NCBI RefSeq assembly: GCF_026420845.1
Contig: NZ_JAOWCB010000007.1
Coordinates: 1-64,000, forward strand
Length of the DNA stretch: 64,000 bases
Reading direction: 5' to 3'
DNA from: Streptomyces sp. PR69
GTDB taxonomy: Bacteria; Actinomycetota; Actinomycetes; Streptomycetales; Streptomycetaceae
The position numbers and the translations under genes were made by a program. Every line of letters starts with the position of its first letter. Within the stretch, counting starts at the first letter, position 1. Under the pieces are notes generated by a model that was not told the origin of the DNA, ran no database searches, and worked only from the letters and a program-made list of their open reading frames with translations. Of this stretch, positions 1-9,890 are shown piece by piece.

Positions 1-1
1 G

Positions 2-667
2 CGCGGCGCCTCGGAGGGCTCCGCCTCCCAACGCCCGGCGGCACCCGAGCCGGAGCCCGCCGGGGCGCAGACCCCTGAGGCGCAGACCCCTGAGGCGCAG
101 GCCGCCGGGACGCAGGCCGCCGGGGCGCGGGCCTCCGAGCTGAAGCCCTCCGGCACCCAGCCGCCCGGCGCGCAGGCCAGCGGGGACCAGGCCGCCGGGG
201 CGCAGGCCGGCGGGGCCCAAGCCGCTGAGACGGAGGCCGCTGAACCGCGGGCCGCCCGCGAGCCGCAGGCTTCCGGGGCCGAGGCCCCGGCCGCCCCGGC
301 CGCGCCCCCGCGCACCCGGAGCGCCGACGCGCCCTGGCACCATGCGCGCCCCGCCTTCGACGAGACGTCAGCCGACGCTCCCGCCGCGGACGAGGCGGAA
401 GCCGCCGACAAGGCGGCGACCGCGCACCCCGGGACCGGAGAGTCCCCCGGGACCGGAGAGTCCCCCGGGACCGGAGAGTCCCCCGGGACCGGAGAGTCCC
501 CCGGGACCGGAGAGTCCCCCGGGACCGGAGAGTCCCCCGGGAACACTGACTCCCCCGGGACCACCGAGTCCGACACCCATACCCCCGACCCCCGGCCGAC
601 GACCGGGCCCGCCGACGGCGGGTCCGACGGCCGGCCGGACGAGACCGCCGGAGGCGACCCCGCGTGA
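2..667 (+). CDS. nuoG: NADH-quinone oxidoreductase subunit G, C-terminal tail (partial)
   Basis: The window opens inside a reading frame with no start codon and no stop until 665-667, where the TGA overlaps the GTG of nuoH. Only a low-complexity tail of about 220 residues is visible, rich in Ala, Gly, Pro, Glu and Thr; no iron-sulfur or molybdopterin-fold motif is present. The assignment to NuoG, the peripheral-arm iron-sulfur subunit of complex I, rests on position and coupling, since nuoG precedes nuoH in the canonical operon. The tail includes six identical TGESPG hexapeptides. Such disordered tails are known on Streptomyces Nuo subunits; their role is unknown. Confidence 0.75.
   Translation, partial: RGASEGSASQRPAAPEPEPAGAQTPEAQTPEAQAAGTQAAGARASELKPSGTQPPGAQASGDQAAGAQAGGAQAAETEAAEPRAAREPQASGAEAPAAPAAPPRTRSADAPWHHARPAFDETSADAPAADEAEAADKAATAHPGTGESPGTGESPGTGESPGTGESPGTGESPGTGESPGNTDSPGTTESDTHTPDPRPTTGPADGGSDGRPDETAGGDPA
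431..574 (+). repeat. 18-bp coding tandem repeat
   Basis: Six perfect head-to-tail copies of GGGACCGGAGAGTCCCCC occupy 431-538, followed by two degenerate copies (539-556 and 557-574). The unit is in frame with nuoG and adds one TGESPG hexapeptide per copy. Perfect identity at the DNA level suggests recent expansion by slippage. The unit itself contains the complementary ends GGGAC and GTCCC. Confidence 0.95.
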
Positions 668-1635
668 ACGACGCTCTCGACGTCGCCCTCCGGCTGCTCG
701 TCGTCTTCGCCGTATTCCTGGTGTTCCCCCTGCTCATCGGGCAGACCGAACACAAGGTGATGGCCCATATGCAGGGCCGTGTGGGCCCCATGTACGCCGG
801 CGGCTTCCACGGCTGGGCGCAGCTCGTCGCCGACGGTGTGAAGTTCGCGCAGAAGGAGGATGTGGTCCCGGCGGGCGCCGACCGCCGTATCTTCCAGCTC
901 GCGCCCGCCGTCGCACTGCTGCCGTATCTCCTGGTGCTCGTCGCGATCCCGATCGGACCGGGCGAGGGAGCGGTCGGCCAGGTCATCGACGCGGGCATCT
1001 TCTTCGTCCTCGCCGTGATGGGCGTCGGGGTGCTCGGCTCGCTGATGGCGGGCTGGGCCTCGGCCAATAAGTTCTCCCTTCTCGGCGGTCTGCGCACCGC
1101 CGCCCAGCTGCTGGCGTACGAGCTGCCGATGCTGCTCGCCGCGGCCTCCGTGGCGATGGCGGCGGGCACGGTCTCGCTGGTCGGCATCCTGGACGCCTTC
1201 GAGTGGTGGTGGCTGCCGTGGCAGATCGTCGGCGCTCTGGTGTTCTTCGTCGCGGGCCTCGCCGAACTCCAGCGCCCGCCGTTCGACATGCCGGTCGCCG
1301 ACTCCGAGATCATCTTCGGCGCCTACACCGAGTACACCGGGCTGCGTTTCGCGCTCTTCCTCCTCGCCGAGTACGCGGGCATCGTCATCCTGTGCGGTCT
1401 GACTGCCGTCCTGTTCCTCGGAGGCTGGCACGGTCCGTTCGGAGCCGACGGCCTGGGCTGGGTGTGGACCCTGCTCAAGACGGCCGTGCTCGCCTTCATC
1501 GTCATCTGGCTGCGGGTGAGCTACCCCCGGATGCGTGAGGACCAGCTGCAGAAGCTCGCCTGGACGACCCTCGTCCCGCTCGCCCTCGCCCAGATCGCCC
1601 TCACCGGCGTCGTGAAGGTGGTGATCCAGCAGTGA
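664..1635 (+). CDS. nuoH: NADH-quinone oxidoreductase subunit H
   Basis: A 323-residue polytopic membrane protein, the NuoH/ND1 subunit linking the peripheral arm of complex I to the membrane arm and forming part of the quinone chamber. Recognisable family segments are [18 protein letters not shown] near residue 30 and the acidic [20 protein letters not shown] region in the middle, both lining the quinone site. The GTG start overlaps the nuoG stop, so translation is probably coupled. It ends without the long C-terminal tail seen in many Streptomyces NuoH proteins. Confidence 0.96.
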   Translation: MNDALDVALRLLVVFAVFLVFPLLIGQTEHKVMAHMQGRVGPMYAGGFHGWAQLVADGVKFAQKEDVVPAGADRRIFQLAPAVALLPYLLVLVAIPIGPGEGAVGQVIDAGIFFVLAVMGVGVLGSLMAGWASANKFSLLGGLRTAAQLLAYELPMLLAAASVAMAAGTVSLVGILDAFEWWWLPWQIVGALVFFVAGLAELQRPPFDMPVADSEIIFGAYTEYTGLRFALFLLAEYAGIVILCGLTAVLFLGGWHGPFGADGLGWVWTLLKTAVLAFIVIWLRVSYPRMREDQLQKLAWTTLVPLALAQIALTGVVKVVIQQ

Positions 1636-2225
1636 CCGCGTCCCCCCGGCCGGCCCCGTCGGCCCAGCAGTCGCGTTCCCGCATCCCCGGCAGCGGCCTG
1701 GCCAAGGGCCTCGCCGTCACCCTCCGCACGATGACGCGGAAGTCCCACACGGCGCACTACCCGGACGCCCAGCCCGCGCTGCCGCCCCGTACACGCGGTG
1801 TGATCGGCCTGTTCGAGGAGAACTGCACGGTCTGCATGCTGTGCGCCCGCGAGTGCCCCGACTGGTGCATCTACATCGACTCCCACAAGGAGACGGTCCC
1901 CCCGGCGGCCCCCGGCGGCCGCGAGCGCAGCCGCAATGTGCTGGACCGCTTCGCGATCGACTTCTCCCTGTGCATGTACTGCGGCATCTGCATCGAGGTG
2001 TGTCCTTTCGACGCGCTGTTCTGGTCGCCGGAGTTCGAGTACGCGGAGACGGACATCCGTGAACTCACCCATGAGCGCGACAAGCTCCGTGAGTGGATGT
2101 GGACGGTGCCCGCGCCGCCCGCCCTCGACCCGAAGGCCGAGGAGCCCAAGGAGGTCGCCGCCGCCCGCAAGGCCGCGGAGAAGCTCGCCGCCGAGCAGCC
2201 TCCCGCCGAGGGAGGAGACGTATGA
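1632..2225 (+). CDS. nuoI: NADH-quinone oxidoreductase subunit I (2x 4Fe-4S)
   Basis: A 197-residue ferredoxin-like subunit carrying clusters N6a and N6b, which pass electrons towards quinone. Two classical 4Fe-4S motifs are visible: [12 protein letters not shown] and [15 protein letters not shown]. An N-terminal stretch of about 45 residues precedes the fold, and the C-terminus is an acidic, Ala-rich helix. The GTG start overlaps the nuoH stop by four bases. Confidence 0.97.
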   Translation: MTASPRPAPSAQQSRSRIPGSGLAKGLAVTLRTMTRKSHTAHYPDAQPALPPRTRGVIGLFEENCTVCMLCARECPDWCIYIDSHKETVPPAAPGGRERSRNVLDRFAIDFSLCMYCGICIEVCPFDALFWSPEFEYAETDIRELTHERDKLREWMWTVPAPPALDPKAEEPKEVAAARKAAEKLAAEQPPAEGGDV

Positions 2226-2809
2226 CGCTCGCTGGTGCGCTCGCCCATGCGCCCGTCGCCGCGGCCGGGGACCAGGGCTTCCTCTCCCCGACCGGCGTCG
2301 AGATCGCCTTTCTTCTCGTCGGCCTCGCCACCTTCGGCGCGGCCGTCGTCACCGTCACCTCCAAGCAGCTGGTGCACGCCGCCCTCTGGCTGGTCGTGGC
2401 GCTCGGCGGCATCGCCGTCGAGTACCTGCTGCTGACCGCGGAGTTCATCGCCTGGGTACAGGTGCTGATCTACGTCGGTTCTGTCGTCGTCCTCCTTCTC
2501 TTCGGGCTGATGCTCACCAAGGCCCCCATCGGCCGCTCGCCGGACGCCGACTCCGGCAACCGCTGGGCCGCCCTCACCGTCGCCGTCGCCGCGGCGGCCG
2601 CCCTGGTCTGGGTGGTCGTCGACGCGTTCCGCACGACCTGGATCGACCTGGACGGACCGGCCCAGGGCTCCACCAGGGTGTCCGGCGAGATCATCTTCCG
2701 GCACTGGGTGCTGCCCTTCGAGGCGCTGTCCGTGCTGCTGCTCGCCGCCCTCGTCGGCGCGATCGTCCTGTCCCGCAGGAACGCCAAGGATCCCGAGGGG
2801 AAGAGCTGA
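2222..2809 (+). CDS. nuoJ: NADH-quinone oxidoreductase subunit J
   Basis: A 195-residue membrane subunit with five predicted helices, beginning [20 protein letters not shown]. The ATG at 2222 overlaps the nuoI stop (ATGA) and follows a good Shine-Dalgarno (GGGAGGAGA), so it was preferred over upstream in-frame starts. The helix containing [20 protein letters not shown] sequence (here [15 protein letters not shown]) is the conserved NuoJ TM3, which carries the pi-bulge and contacts the quinone cavity. Confidence 0.95.
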   Translation: MTLAGALAHAPVAAAGDQGFLSPTGVEIAFLLVGLATFGAAVVTVTSKQLVHAALWLVVALGGIAVEYLLLTAEFIAWVQVLIYVGSVVVLLLFGLMLTKAPIGRSPDADSGNRWAALTVAVAAAAALVWVVVDAFRTTWIDLDGPAQGSTRVSGEIIFRHWVLPFEALSVLLLAALVGAIVLSRRNAKDPEGKS

Positions 2810-3183
2810 TGCACCTCGTCTATCCCGCCGTGCTGGCCGTCCTCCTCTTCTGCACCGGGCTGTACGGCGTGCTCGCCCGCCGCAACGCCATCCTTGTGCT
2901 GATGTCCGTCGAGCTGATGCTCAACGCCGTCAACCTCAACCTCGTGGCCTTCGACGTCTGGCTCCGCGACACCCTGCACGCGGGCCAGGCGCTCACCCTC
3001 TTCACCATCGCCATCGCCGCCGCCGAGATCGGCATCGGCCTGGCGATCGTCCTGATGGTCTACCGCAACCGCGGAACCTCCGACGTCGACAAGCTCCGGG
3101 ACACCGCCGAGGGCCCGGGCGACAGCCCCGGAACCGTCCCCGCACCCGCCGCTGCGGCGCAGAAGGCCGAGGCCGCCGCGTGA
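2809..3183 (+). CDS. nuoK: NADH-quinone oxidoreductase subunit K
   Basis: A 124-residue subunit with three transmembrane helices, part of the E-channel of complex I. Conserved glutamates lie within the helices in [20 protein letters not shown] and in the [12 protein letters not shown] segment; both are known in the family to relay protons. A charged Ala/Pro-rich tail of about 25 residues follows the last helix. The ATG overlaps the nuoJ TGA by one base. Confidence 0.97.
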   Translation: MHLVYPAVLAVLLFCTGLYGVLARRNAILVLMSVELMLNAVNLNLVAFDVWLRDTLHAGQALTLFTIAIAAAEIGIGLAIVLMVYRNRGTSDVDKLRDTAEGPGDSPGTVPAPAAAAQKAEAAA

Positions 3184-5186
3184 CCACGACCACCCTCGCC
3201 GTACTCGTCCCCCTCCTTCCCTTCCTCGGCGCCGCGGCCGGACTCCTCCTGGGCAAGGCCGCCCCCGGCTTCGTCCGCCCGCTCGCCGTACTGCCGACCC
3301 TCGGCGCGGCCGCGCTCGCGGTCGCCGTCGCCGTCCGCCAGGGCGGCGGCGCCCCGATCGACGCGGCCACCCAGCTCACCCCCACCGGCTCGGTCCCCAT
3401 TGACCTCGCCCTGCACCTCGACGGCTTCGCCGTCCTCGTCGCCGTGCTGGTCGGGGTGGTCGCCACCTGCGTGCAGCTGTACTCCATGGGCTATCTGCGC
3501 GACGACCCGCGCTACCCCTCCTATGCGGCGCTCGTGTCCCTTTTCACCTCCGCGATGCTCCTCGTCGTCTACTCGGGCGACCTGATGGTGCTGCTGGTCG
3601 GCTGGGAGATCATGGGCATCTGCTCGTACTTCCTGGTCGGCCACTACTGGGAGACGCCCGAGGCCCGCGCCGCCTCCCTCAAGGCCTTCCTGGTCACCAA
3701 GCTCGGCGACGTGCCCTTCCTGATCGGCCTGTTCGCGCTGGCCGCGGACGCCGGCACCTTCCGCATCACCGGAGTCCTCGGCGCCGCCGCCACCGGCTCC
3801 CTCGACCACCCCACGCTGATCGCGCTGCTGCTCCTCGCGGGTGTGGCCGGCAAGTCGGCGCAGTTCCCGCTGCACACCTGGCTCCCTGACGCGATGGCGG
3901 GCCCCACCCCCGTCTCCGCGCTGATCCACGCGGCGACCATGGTCGCCGCCGGCGTCTACTTCATCGCCCGGCTCCTTCCGGTCTTCACCGCCTCCGCCGC
4001 GGCGCTCGTCGTCCTCGCCGTGATGGCCGCGGTCACGATGGTCGGCTCGGCGCTCGCCGCCCTCGCCCAGGACGACATCAAGCGCGTCCTCGCCTACTCG
4101 ACCATCGGCCAGCTCGGCTATATGACCGGCGCCCTGGCCGTCGGCGACCGCGGCGCCGCCGTCTTCCACCTCCTGTCCCACGGAGCCTTCAAGGCCCTGC
4201 TCTTCCTCGCCGCCGGAGTCGTCATCCACGCCGCCGGCACCAACTCGCTGGCCGCGATGTCCCGGATGACCGGCCTCGCGGGGCGCATCCCCGACGCGTA
4301 CTGGACGATGACCGTCGCCCTCCTCGCGCTCGCCGCCATCCCTCCCTTCGCCGGCTTCTTCTCCAAGGAAGCCGTCCTCGTCGCCGCCGAGCACTCGGCG
4401 CTCGGCGACACCGACCTCGCACCCTCCGCCGCGGGCTGGACCGTGCTGGTCGCCGGGCTGCTCACCGCCCTGCTCACCGCCGCGTACGCCACCCGGCTAT
4501 GGCTGCTCGCCTTCCACGGCAGGGGCGTCGCAGCCCCCGACCACGGCAGGGAGCCCCTGGTCATGAACGGCGTGCTCTGGCTCCTGGCCGTCCCCTCCCT
4601 CGCCTTCGGTCTGACCGTCGGCACGATCGCCGGCTGGTTCGACGGCGACAGCCTCGCCCCCACCGTCACCACCGCCGTCCTCGGCACCGGCATCGCCGTC
4701 GGCGGCGGACTGATCACCTATGCCGCCTGGCGCTCGCTGCGCTACAAAGCGGCCACCGCCCCCATCCCCATGGACGCCGCCACCGCCCACCCCGACGCGT
4801 CCCCCGCCGCCGCGGAGGCCGAGGCCATCGCCGCCCACACCCCGCTCTACGGCAATGTCGCCGCCGCGGCAGACCCCGCCGACCCCGGCCGGGTCCTCCT
4901 CGGCCGGCTGCACCGCCACGCGGCCGTCGGCTTCCACCTCGACGCCGTCTACTCCACGCTCTTCGTACGCCCCGTCCGGGCGGCGGCGAAGCTGGTCGCC
5001 TTCCTCGACCGCGAGGTCGTCGACACCTATGTGCACGGCTCCGGCACCGGCGCGCGCTGGCTGGGCGCCGCCGTCCGCCGTGCCCAGACCGGCAATGTGC
5101 AGACCTATCTGAGCGTGCTGCTCGCCGGCTCCGTCGTCCTGGCGCTCGCCGCCGTCGTCCTGTCCAACGTCAACGCGGGGTCCTGA
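3180..5186 (+). CDS. nuoL: NADH-quinone oxidoreductase subunit L
   Basis: A 668-residue antiporter-like proton-channel subunit at the distal end of the membrane arm. The family signature around [17 protein letters not shown] and the [15 protein letters not shown] segment are clear; they hold the conserved Glu and Lys/His channel residues. The Ala-rich stretch near residues 525-565 fits the region joining the channel fold to the lateral helix and C-terminal anchor. The GTG start overlaps the nuoK stop. Length is close to the usual 610-670. Confidence 0.97.
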   Translation: MTTTTLAVLVPLLPFLGAAAGLLLGKAAPGFVRPLAVLPTLGAAALAVAVAVRQGGGAPIDAATQLTPTGSVPIDLALHLDGFAVLVAVLVGVVATCVQLYSMGYLRDDPRYPSYAALVSLFTSAMLLVVYSGDLMVLLVGWEIMGICSYFLVGHYWETPEARAASLKAFLVTKLGDVPFLIGLFALAADAGTFRITGVLGAAATGSLDHPTLIALLLLAGVAGKSAQFPLHTWLPDAMAGPTPVSALIHAATMVAAGVYFIARLLPVFTASAAALVVLAVMAAVTMVGSALAALAQDDIKRVLAYSTIGQLGYMTGALAVGDRGAAVFHLLSHGAFKALLFLAAGVVIHAAGTNSLAAMSRMTGLAGRIPDAYWTMTVALLALAAIPPFAGFFSKEAVLVAAEHSALGDTDLAPSAAGWTVLVAGLLTALLTAAYATRLWLLAFHGRGVAAPDHGREPLVMNGVLWLLAVPSLAFGLTVGTIAGWFDGDSLAPTVTTAVLGTGIAVGGGLITYAAWRSLRYKAATAPIPMDAATAHPDASPAAAEAEAIAAHTPLYGNVAAAADPADPGRVLLGRLHRHAAVGFHLDAVYSTLFVRPVRAAAKLVAFLDREVVDTYVHGSGTGARWLGAAVRRAQTGNVQTYLSVLLAGSVVLALAAVVLSNVNAGS

Positions 5187-5189
5187 GCC

Positions 5190-6764
5190 GTGATCGATAT
5201 CAGCGAGTCCGTGATGCAGTTCCTTCTCGCGTTCATCGTCGCCGGCCCGCTCCTCGGCGCGGCGGCCGCACTGCTGCCCGCGCCGCCCGGGCTGCGCGGC
5301 AAGAGCCCGGAGCAGGCCGTCCTGCGCCACGGCGTGACCGTGACCGGCGCGGTCCTGGTCGCCGCGCTCGTCCTGGCGCTGGGCTTCGACCACGACCAGC
5401 CGTCGAGGATGCAGGCCACGACCGACATCAGCTGGATCAGCGCGCTCGATGTGCGCATCCACCTCGGCGTCGACGGCATTTCTCTCCCCCTTCTGGTCAT
5501 GACCGCGCTGCTGACCTTCCTCAGCGCGCTGTACAGCTACTTCAAGATGCCCTCGGGCCCCTCCCCGAAGGCCTTCGTCGCCCTGCTGCTCGTCCTCGAG
5601 TCCGGCACGCTCGCGACCTTCGCCGTCCTCGATCTGCTGCTGTTCTTCCTCGCGTTCGAGATGGTGCTCATCCCGATGTACTTCCTCATCGCCCGCTGGG
5701 GCGGCGAGGGCAGGCGGGCCGCCGCCTGGAAGTTCATCCTCTACACCCTGCTCGGCTCCATCGTCATGCTGCTCGGCCTGCTGCTCATCGGGCTGCAGAC
5801 CGGCACCTTTGACATGGTGGCACTCGCCACTGACAACGGCCGCGGCATGACCGCATCCGTGCAGGTCATCGCCGTACTCGCGATCGGCCTTGGGCTTGCG
5901 GTGAAGACCCCGATGTGGCCGCTGCACACCTGGCTGCCCGACGCGCACACCGCAGCGCCGACCGTCGGCTCCGTACTCCTCGCCGGAGTGCTGCTGAAGA
6001 TGGGAACGTACGGCTTCGTCCGCATCGTCCTGCCGATCGCCCCCGACGGCATGCAGACCTTCGCCCCCTACCTCGCCGCGTTCGCCGTCGCCGGCATCAT
6101 CTACGGCTCCCTCGCCTGTCTCGACCTGGTCAGGAAGGGCACGGGCGGCGACCTCAAGCGGCTGATCGCCTACTCGTCCGTGGGCCATATGGGCTTCGTG
6201 CTCCTCGGCATCGCCACCATGACCCCGACCGGAGTCAACGGCGCGCTCTTCGCCAACATCGCCCACGGCCTGATCACCGGCCTGCTCTTCTTCCTCGTCG
6301 GAGCGCTCAAGGACCGCTACGGCACCGCCGACCTGGACACCCTCGCCGGAGCCGCCGGCGCCGCGCTCTACGGCCGCGCGCCCCGCCTCGGCGGGCTGCT
6401 CGCCTTCGCCGCCGTCGCCTCGCTCGGTCTGCCCGGCCTGGCCGGCTTCTGGGGCGAGATGCTCGCCATGTTCGGCGCCTTCGAACCGGCCGAGGGCCTC
6501 AGCCGCCCCGCGTACCTCACCTTCCTCGCGATCGCCGGCTTCGGCACCCTGCTCACCGCCGCATACCTCCTCGTCGTCGTACGCAGGGTGTGCATGGGAG
6601 TGCCACGGCCCGACGCCGAGCCGCTGGCGGACGTCCAGGCGTATGAACTCGCCGCCTGGACGCCGCTCGTCGCCCTCACCGTCCTCGCCGGCCTCTGGCC
6701 CGCCGTCCTGCTCGGCCTCACCGACCCGGCCGTGCAGCAGCTCCTCGCAGGAGGCCAGTCGTGA
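5190..6764 (+). CDS. nuoM: NADH-quinone oxidoreductase subunit M
   Basis: A 524-residue antiporter-like subunit of the membrane arm. Family segments include FLAFEMVLIPMYFLIARWGG, with the conserved channel glutamate, and [20 protein letters not shown]. The GTG start lies three bases after the nuoL stop, again pointing to coupled translation. It forms one of the three proton channels with NuoL and NuoN. Confidence 0.97.
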   Translation: MIDISESVMQFLLAFIVAGPLLGAAAALLPAPPGLRGKSPEQAVLRHGVTVTGAVLVAALVLALGFDHDQPSRMQATTDISWISALDVRIHLGVDGISLPLLVMTALLTFLSALYSYFKMPSGPSPKAFVALLLVLESGTLATFAVLDLLLFFLAFEMVLIPMYFLIARWGGEGRRAAAWKFILYTLLGSIVMLLGLLLIGLQTGTFDMVALATDNGRGMTASVQVIAVLAIGLGLAVKTPMWPLHTWLPDAHTAAPTVGSVLLAGVLLKMGTYGFVRIVLPIAPDGMQTFAPYLAAFAVAGIIYGSLACLDLVRKGTGGDLKRLIAYSSVGHMGFVLLGIATMTPTGVNGALFANIAHGLITGLLFFLVGALKDRYGTADLDTLAGAAGAALYGRAPRLGGLLAFAAVASLGLPGLAGFWGEMLAMFGAFEPAEGLSRPAYLTFLAIAGFGTLLTAAYLLVVVRRVCMGVPRPDAEPLADVQAYELAAWTPLVALTVLAGLWPAVLLGLTDPAVQQLLAGGQS

Positions 6765-8323
6765 TCGCAGCAGCCGACAGCGTCACCAGCCTCGTCCAGT
6801 CCGTCGACTGGCTCGCCATCGCGCCGCCGACCATCGCGGCCGTCGTCGGACTGCTGGTGCTGGTGGCCGACCTCTTCGTCTCCGAGCGCCGCAAATGGCT
6901 CCTGGGCGCCATGGCGGTCACCGGTCTCGCCGCCGCGATCGTCTCCCTCGCGCCGCTGCGCGCCGGAGACCGCGAGACGTTCTGCCTCACCACGGCGACC
7001 GACGCCTGCAGCTACACCGCCGACCACTTCACGCTGGCCATCCAGTTCCTGGTCCTCGGCGGCGCGCTGCTGACCGCGCTGCTCTCGCTGCACGAGACAC
7101 GCGAGCGGCTGCCCGCGGGCGAGTTCTGGTTCCTGCTGCTCTCCTCCGCGGCCGGCGCGGCCCTGCTGCCCGCCTCCCGCGACCTCGCCACCCTGGTGGT
7201 GGCCCTGGAAGTGGCCTCGCTGCCCGCCTTCGCCCTCGTCGGCCTCAAGCGCGGCGACCGCCTCTCCAGCGAGTCGGCGCTGAAGTTCTTCCTGTCCTCG
7301 GTGACCGCGACCGCCGTGACGCTGCTCGGCGTCAGCTTCGTGTACGCGGCGACCGGCTCGCTCCATCTGACGCAGATCGCCGTCGAACTGGACGACGTCC
7401 CCGGGCAGCTCGGCACCCTCGCCAAGGCGGGCATCGCCCTCACCCTCGTCGGCTTCGCCTTCAAGACGGCCGCCGTGCCCTTCCACTTCTGGGTGCCCGA
7501 CACCTATGTGGGCGCTCCGCTGCCCGTCGCCGCCTATCTGTCGGTCGTCGGGAAGGCCGTCGGCTTCTCCGGGCTCATCCTGGTGACCGTCATCGCCTTC
7601 CCCGCCTACGCCGACGTCTGGGGCCCGGCGATGGCGGTGCTCGCCGCGCTCACCATGACCGGGGGCAATGTCGCGGCGCTGCGCCAGCGGGCCGACCGCT
7701 CCTTCAGCGCCGTGCGGCTGCTGGCCTGGTCTTCCGTCGGACAGGCCGGGTACCTCCTTGTGCCCATCGCGGCCGCCGCCTACACCAGCGACGTCCAGAT
7801 CGGCGCCACCGTCGCCTACGCCCTGATGTACGCGGTGGTGAACCTCGGCGCCTTCGCGGTCGCCGCCCTCGTGGCCCGTACGCACCCCCTCAACCGGATC
7901 TCCGACTACCGGGGGCTGTACGCGGACCGCCCGCTGACCGCCCTGGCGATGGGCTTCTTCCTGCTCTGCCTGGCCGGACTGCCCCCGGGGATCATCGGCC
8001 TCTTCGCCAAGGTGACCGTCTTCTCCTCGGCCGTCGACGCGGGCCTTGGCTGGCTGGCCGTCGTCATGGGCGTCAATGTGGTGATCGCCCTCTACTACTA
8101 CCTCCAGTGGACCGCCGTCCTCTTCCGCGGAGCGGAAGAGCCGGAGGCCGCCGCCGGAGTGGAACCGGAAGCGGCGGGCGCAGAGGCGGGCGGCGTGGCC
8201 GTGCGTGCCGCCGCCGTCCCGGCGCCTCTCACGGCCGCCCTCGCCCTGACCGCCGCAGGCGGCGTCATCCTGTCCGGCTACCCCCAGCTGGTGCTCCGGT
8301 TCGCCGCGAACACCCTCTTCTAG
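6761..8323 (+). CDS. nuoN: NADH-quinone oxidoreductase subunit N
   Basis: A 520-residue antiporter-like subunit and the last gene of the operon. Family segments are KTAAVPFHFWVPDTYVGAP and a conserved glutamate helix in LVVALEVASLPAFALVGLKR. The GTG start overlaps the nuoM stop. A loop near residues 450-475 is enriched in Ala, Glu and Gly. No strong hairpin follows the TAG; the next 195 bases to htpX hold no convincing gene. Confidence 0.97.
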   Translation: MIAAADSVTSLVQSVDWLAIAPPTIAAVVGLLVLVADLFVSERRKWLLGAMAVTGLAAAIVSLAPLRAGDRETFCLTTATDACSYTADHFTLAIQFLVLGGALLTALLSLHETRERLPAGEFWFLLLSSAAGAALLPASRDLATLVVALEVASLPAFALVGLKRGDRLSSESALKFFLSSVTATAVTLLGVSFVYAATGSLHLTQIAVELDDVPGQLGTLAKAGIALTLVGFAFKTAAVPFHFWVPDTYVGAPLPVAAYLSVVGKAVGFSGLILVTVIAFPAYADVWGPAMAVLAALTMTGGNVAALRQRADRSFSAVRLLAWSSVGQAGYLLVPIAAAAYTSDVQIGATVAYALMYAVVNLGAFAVAALVARTHPLNRISDYRGLYADRPLTALAMGFFLLCLAGLPPGIIGLFAKVTVFSSAVDAGLGWLAVVMGVNVVIALYYYLQWTAVLFRGAEEPEAAAGVEPEAAGAEAGGVAVRAAAVPAPLTAALALTAAGGVILSGYPQLVLRFAANTLF

Positions 8324-8518
8324 CCTTCTTCCCGCCTTCGCTTCCAGCCCCCGCTTCCGGACCGCGGAGGGCCGTCACCCGGTCGGCCCAGCCCCGGTGC
8401 GGAGGCGCAAGGGAACCAGGGCCCCTCGCCTGGCGTTGACCAGAACAGAAGGGTCCACTGATGAGTGGAGCACCACCACGCAAAGGGTTCCCCTGCCGCA
8501 CCACCTGGAGGGCGTACC

Positions 8519-9382
8519 GTGCACCGCCGGCACAACGGGCTGAAAACCGCCGTCCTCCTCGGGGGGATGTCGGCGCTCATCCTCCTCATCGGCAGCTTCT
8601 TCGGCCGTACGGGGCTGATCATCGCCCTCGTGGTGGCCCTCGGCACGAACGCGTACGCCTACTGGAACAGCGACAAGCTGGCGCTGCGGGCCATGCGCGC
8701 CCGCCCCGTCAGCGAGTTCGAGGCCCCCGCGCTGTACCGGATGGTGCGCGAGCTCTCCACCGCGGCCCGCCAGCCCATGCCCCGCCTCTACATCTCCCCG
8801 ACGCAGGCCCCCAACGCCTTCGCCACCGGGCGCAACCCCCGCAACGCGGCCGTCTGCTGCACCGAAGGCATCCTGCGGATCCTCGACGAGCGTGAGCTGC
8901 GCGGGGTCATCGGCCATGAGCTGAGCCATGTCTACAACCGCGACATCCTGATCTCCTCAGTCGCCGGGGCCATGGCCTCCGTGGTGCTGTTCCTGGTGAA
9001 CTTCGCCTGGCTGATCCCCATCGGCCGCTCGGACGACGACGAGGGACCGGGGCTGCTCGGCATGCTGCTGATCATGATCCTGGGGCCGCTGGCGGCCTCG
9101 ATCATCCAGCTCGCCGTCAGCCGCTCGCGGGAGTACGAGGCCGACGCCTCGGGCGCCCAGCTGACCGGCGACCCGCTCGCGCTGGCCAGCGCGCTGCGCA
9201 AGCTGGAGGCGGGGACCAAACAGCTTCCGCTGCCGCCCGAGCCCCGGCTGGAGACCGCGAGTCATCTGATGATCGCCAACCCGTTCCGGCCCGGACAGGG
9301 CCTCTCCCGCATGTTCTCGACGCATCCGCCGATGGCGGAGCGCATCACCCGACTCGAGCAGATGGCAGGTCGCCGCCCATGA
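8519..9382 (+). CDS. htpX: M48 family metalloprotease HtpX
   Basis: A 287-residue zinc metalloprotease that degrades damaged membrane proteins. The catalytic motif HELSH lies at residues 133-137, with a third ligand expected in [10 protein letters not shown]. Two N-terminal helices (residues about 10-27 and 31-48) and two further hydrophobic segments after the active site anchor it. The GTG at 8519 was chosen because GGAGG sits seven bases upstream and the protein then starts MHRRHNGLK, as in Streptomyces homologues; an in-frame start at 8465 has no such site. Confidence 0.93.
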   Translation: MHRRHNGLKTAVLLGGMSALILLIGSFFGRTGLIIALVVALGTNAYAYWNSDKLALRAMRARPVSEFEAPALYRMVRELSTAARQPMPRLYISPTQAPNAFATGRNPRNAAVCCTEGILRILDERELRGVIGHELSHVYNRDILISSVAGAMASVVLFLVNFAWLIPIGRSDDDEGPGLLGMLLIMILGPLAASIIQLAVSRSREYEADASGAQLTGDPLALASALRKLEAGTKQLPLPPEPRLETASHLMIANPFRPGQGLSRMFSTHPPMAERITRLEQMAGRRP

Positions 9383-9771
9383 AGACAATCCTGAACGTCA
9401 TCTGGCTGGTCCTGAGCGGCTTCTGGCTGTTCCTGGGATACCTCGCGGCGGGCGTCATCCTCTGCATCACGATCATCGGCATACCGTTCGGCGTGGCCGC
9501 CTTCCGGATCGGCGTCTACGCCCTGTGGCCGTTCGGCTATATGACCGTCGACCGGCGCGACGCGGGCGCGCCCTCCTGCATCGGAAACGTGCTGTGGCTG
9601 GTCCTCGCGGGCTGGTGGCTGGCCCTCGGCCATATCGTCACCGGGCTGCTGCTGTGTCTGACGATCATCGGAATCCCGCTGGGCATCGCCAACTTCAAGC
9701 TGCTGCCGGTCTCACTCATGCCGTTCGGCAAGGAAATCGTGCCCACGGACCGGCCTTTCGCGACCCGCTAG
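9379..9771 (+). CDS. YccF domain-containing membrane protein
   Basis: A 130-residue protein built from two similar halves, each with the pattern (I/V)LWLVLxGxWLxLG followed by [16 protein letters not shown] or [16 protein letters not shown]. This is the YccF inner-membrane domain, of unknown function. The ATG overlaps the htpX stop, so the two membrane proteins are probably co-translated. Confidence 0.9.
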   Translation: MKTILNVIWLVLSGFWLFLGYLAAGVILCITIIGIPFGVAAFRIGVYALWPFGYMTVDRRDAGAPSCIGNVLWLVLAGWWLALGHIVTGLLLCLTIIGIPLGIANFKLLPVSLMPFGKEIVPTDRPFATR

Positions 9772-9890
9772 CCGACCGCGGCGCGCGGGGCCCGGCCCGA
9801 TTGTCAGTGCCAGGGTCCACCATGAACACATGACCGAGACCGAGCAGTTGCTCAACCGGGCCGCCGCCCGCAGGCGCCCGCCGCCGCAGG

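Noticed and set aside
431..574. Possible CRISPR-like array
   Set aside because: Units are contiguous without spacers, in frame with a gene, and no cas genes occur in the window.
342..1070. Alternative plus-strand frame across the nuoG end and nuoH start
   Set aside because: Pro/Arg-rich overlap of two supported genes; an artefact of the GC-rich repeats.
8436..8465. Promoter for htpX (TTGACC at 8436)
   Set aside because: The -35 match is good but no acceptable -10 box lies at 16-19 bases.
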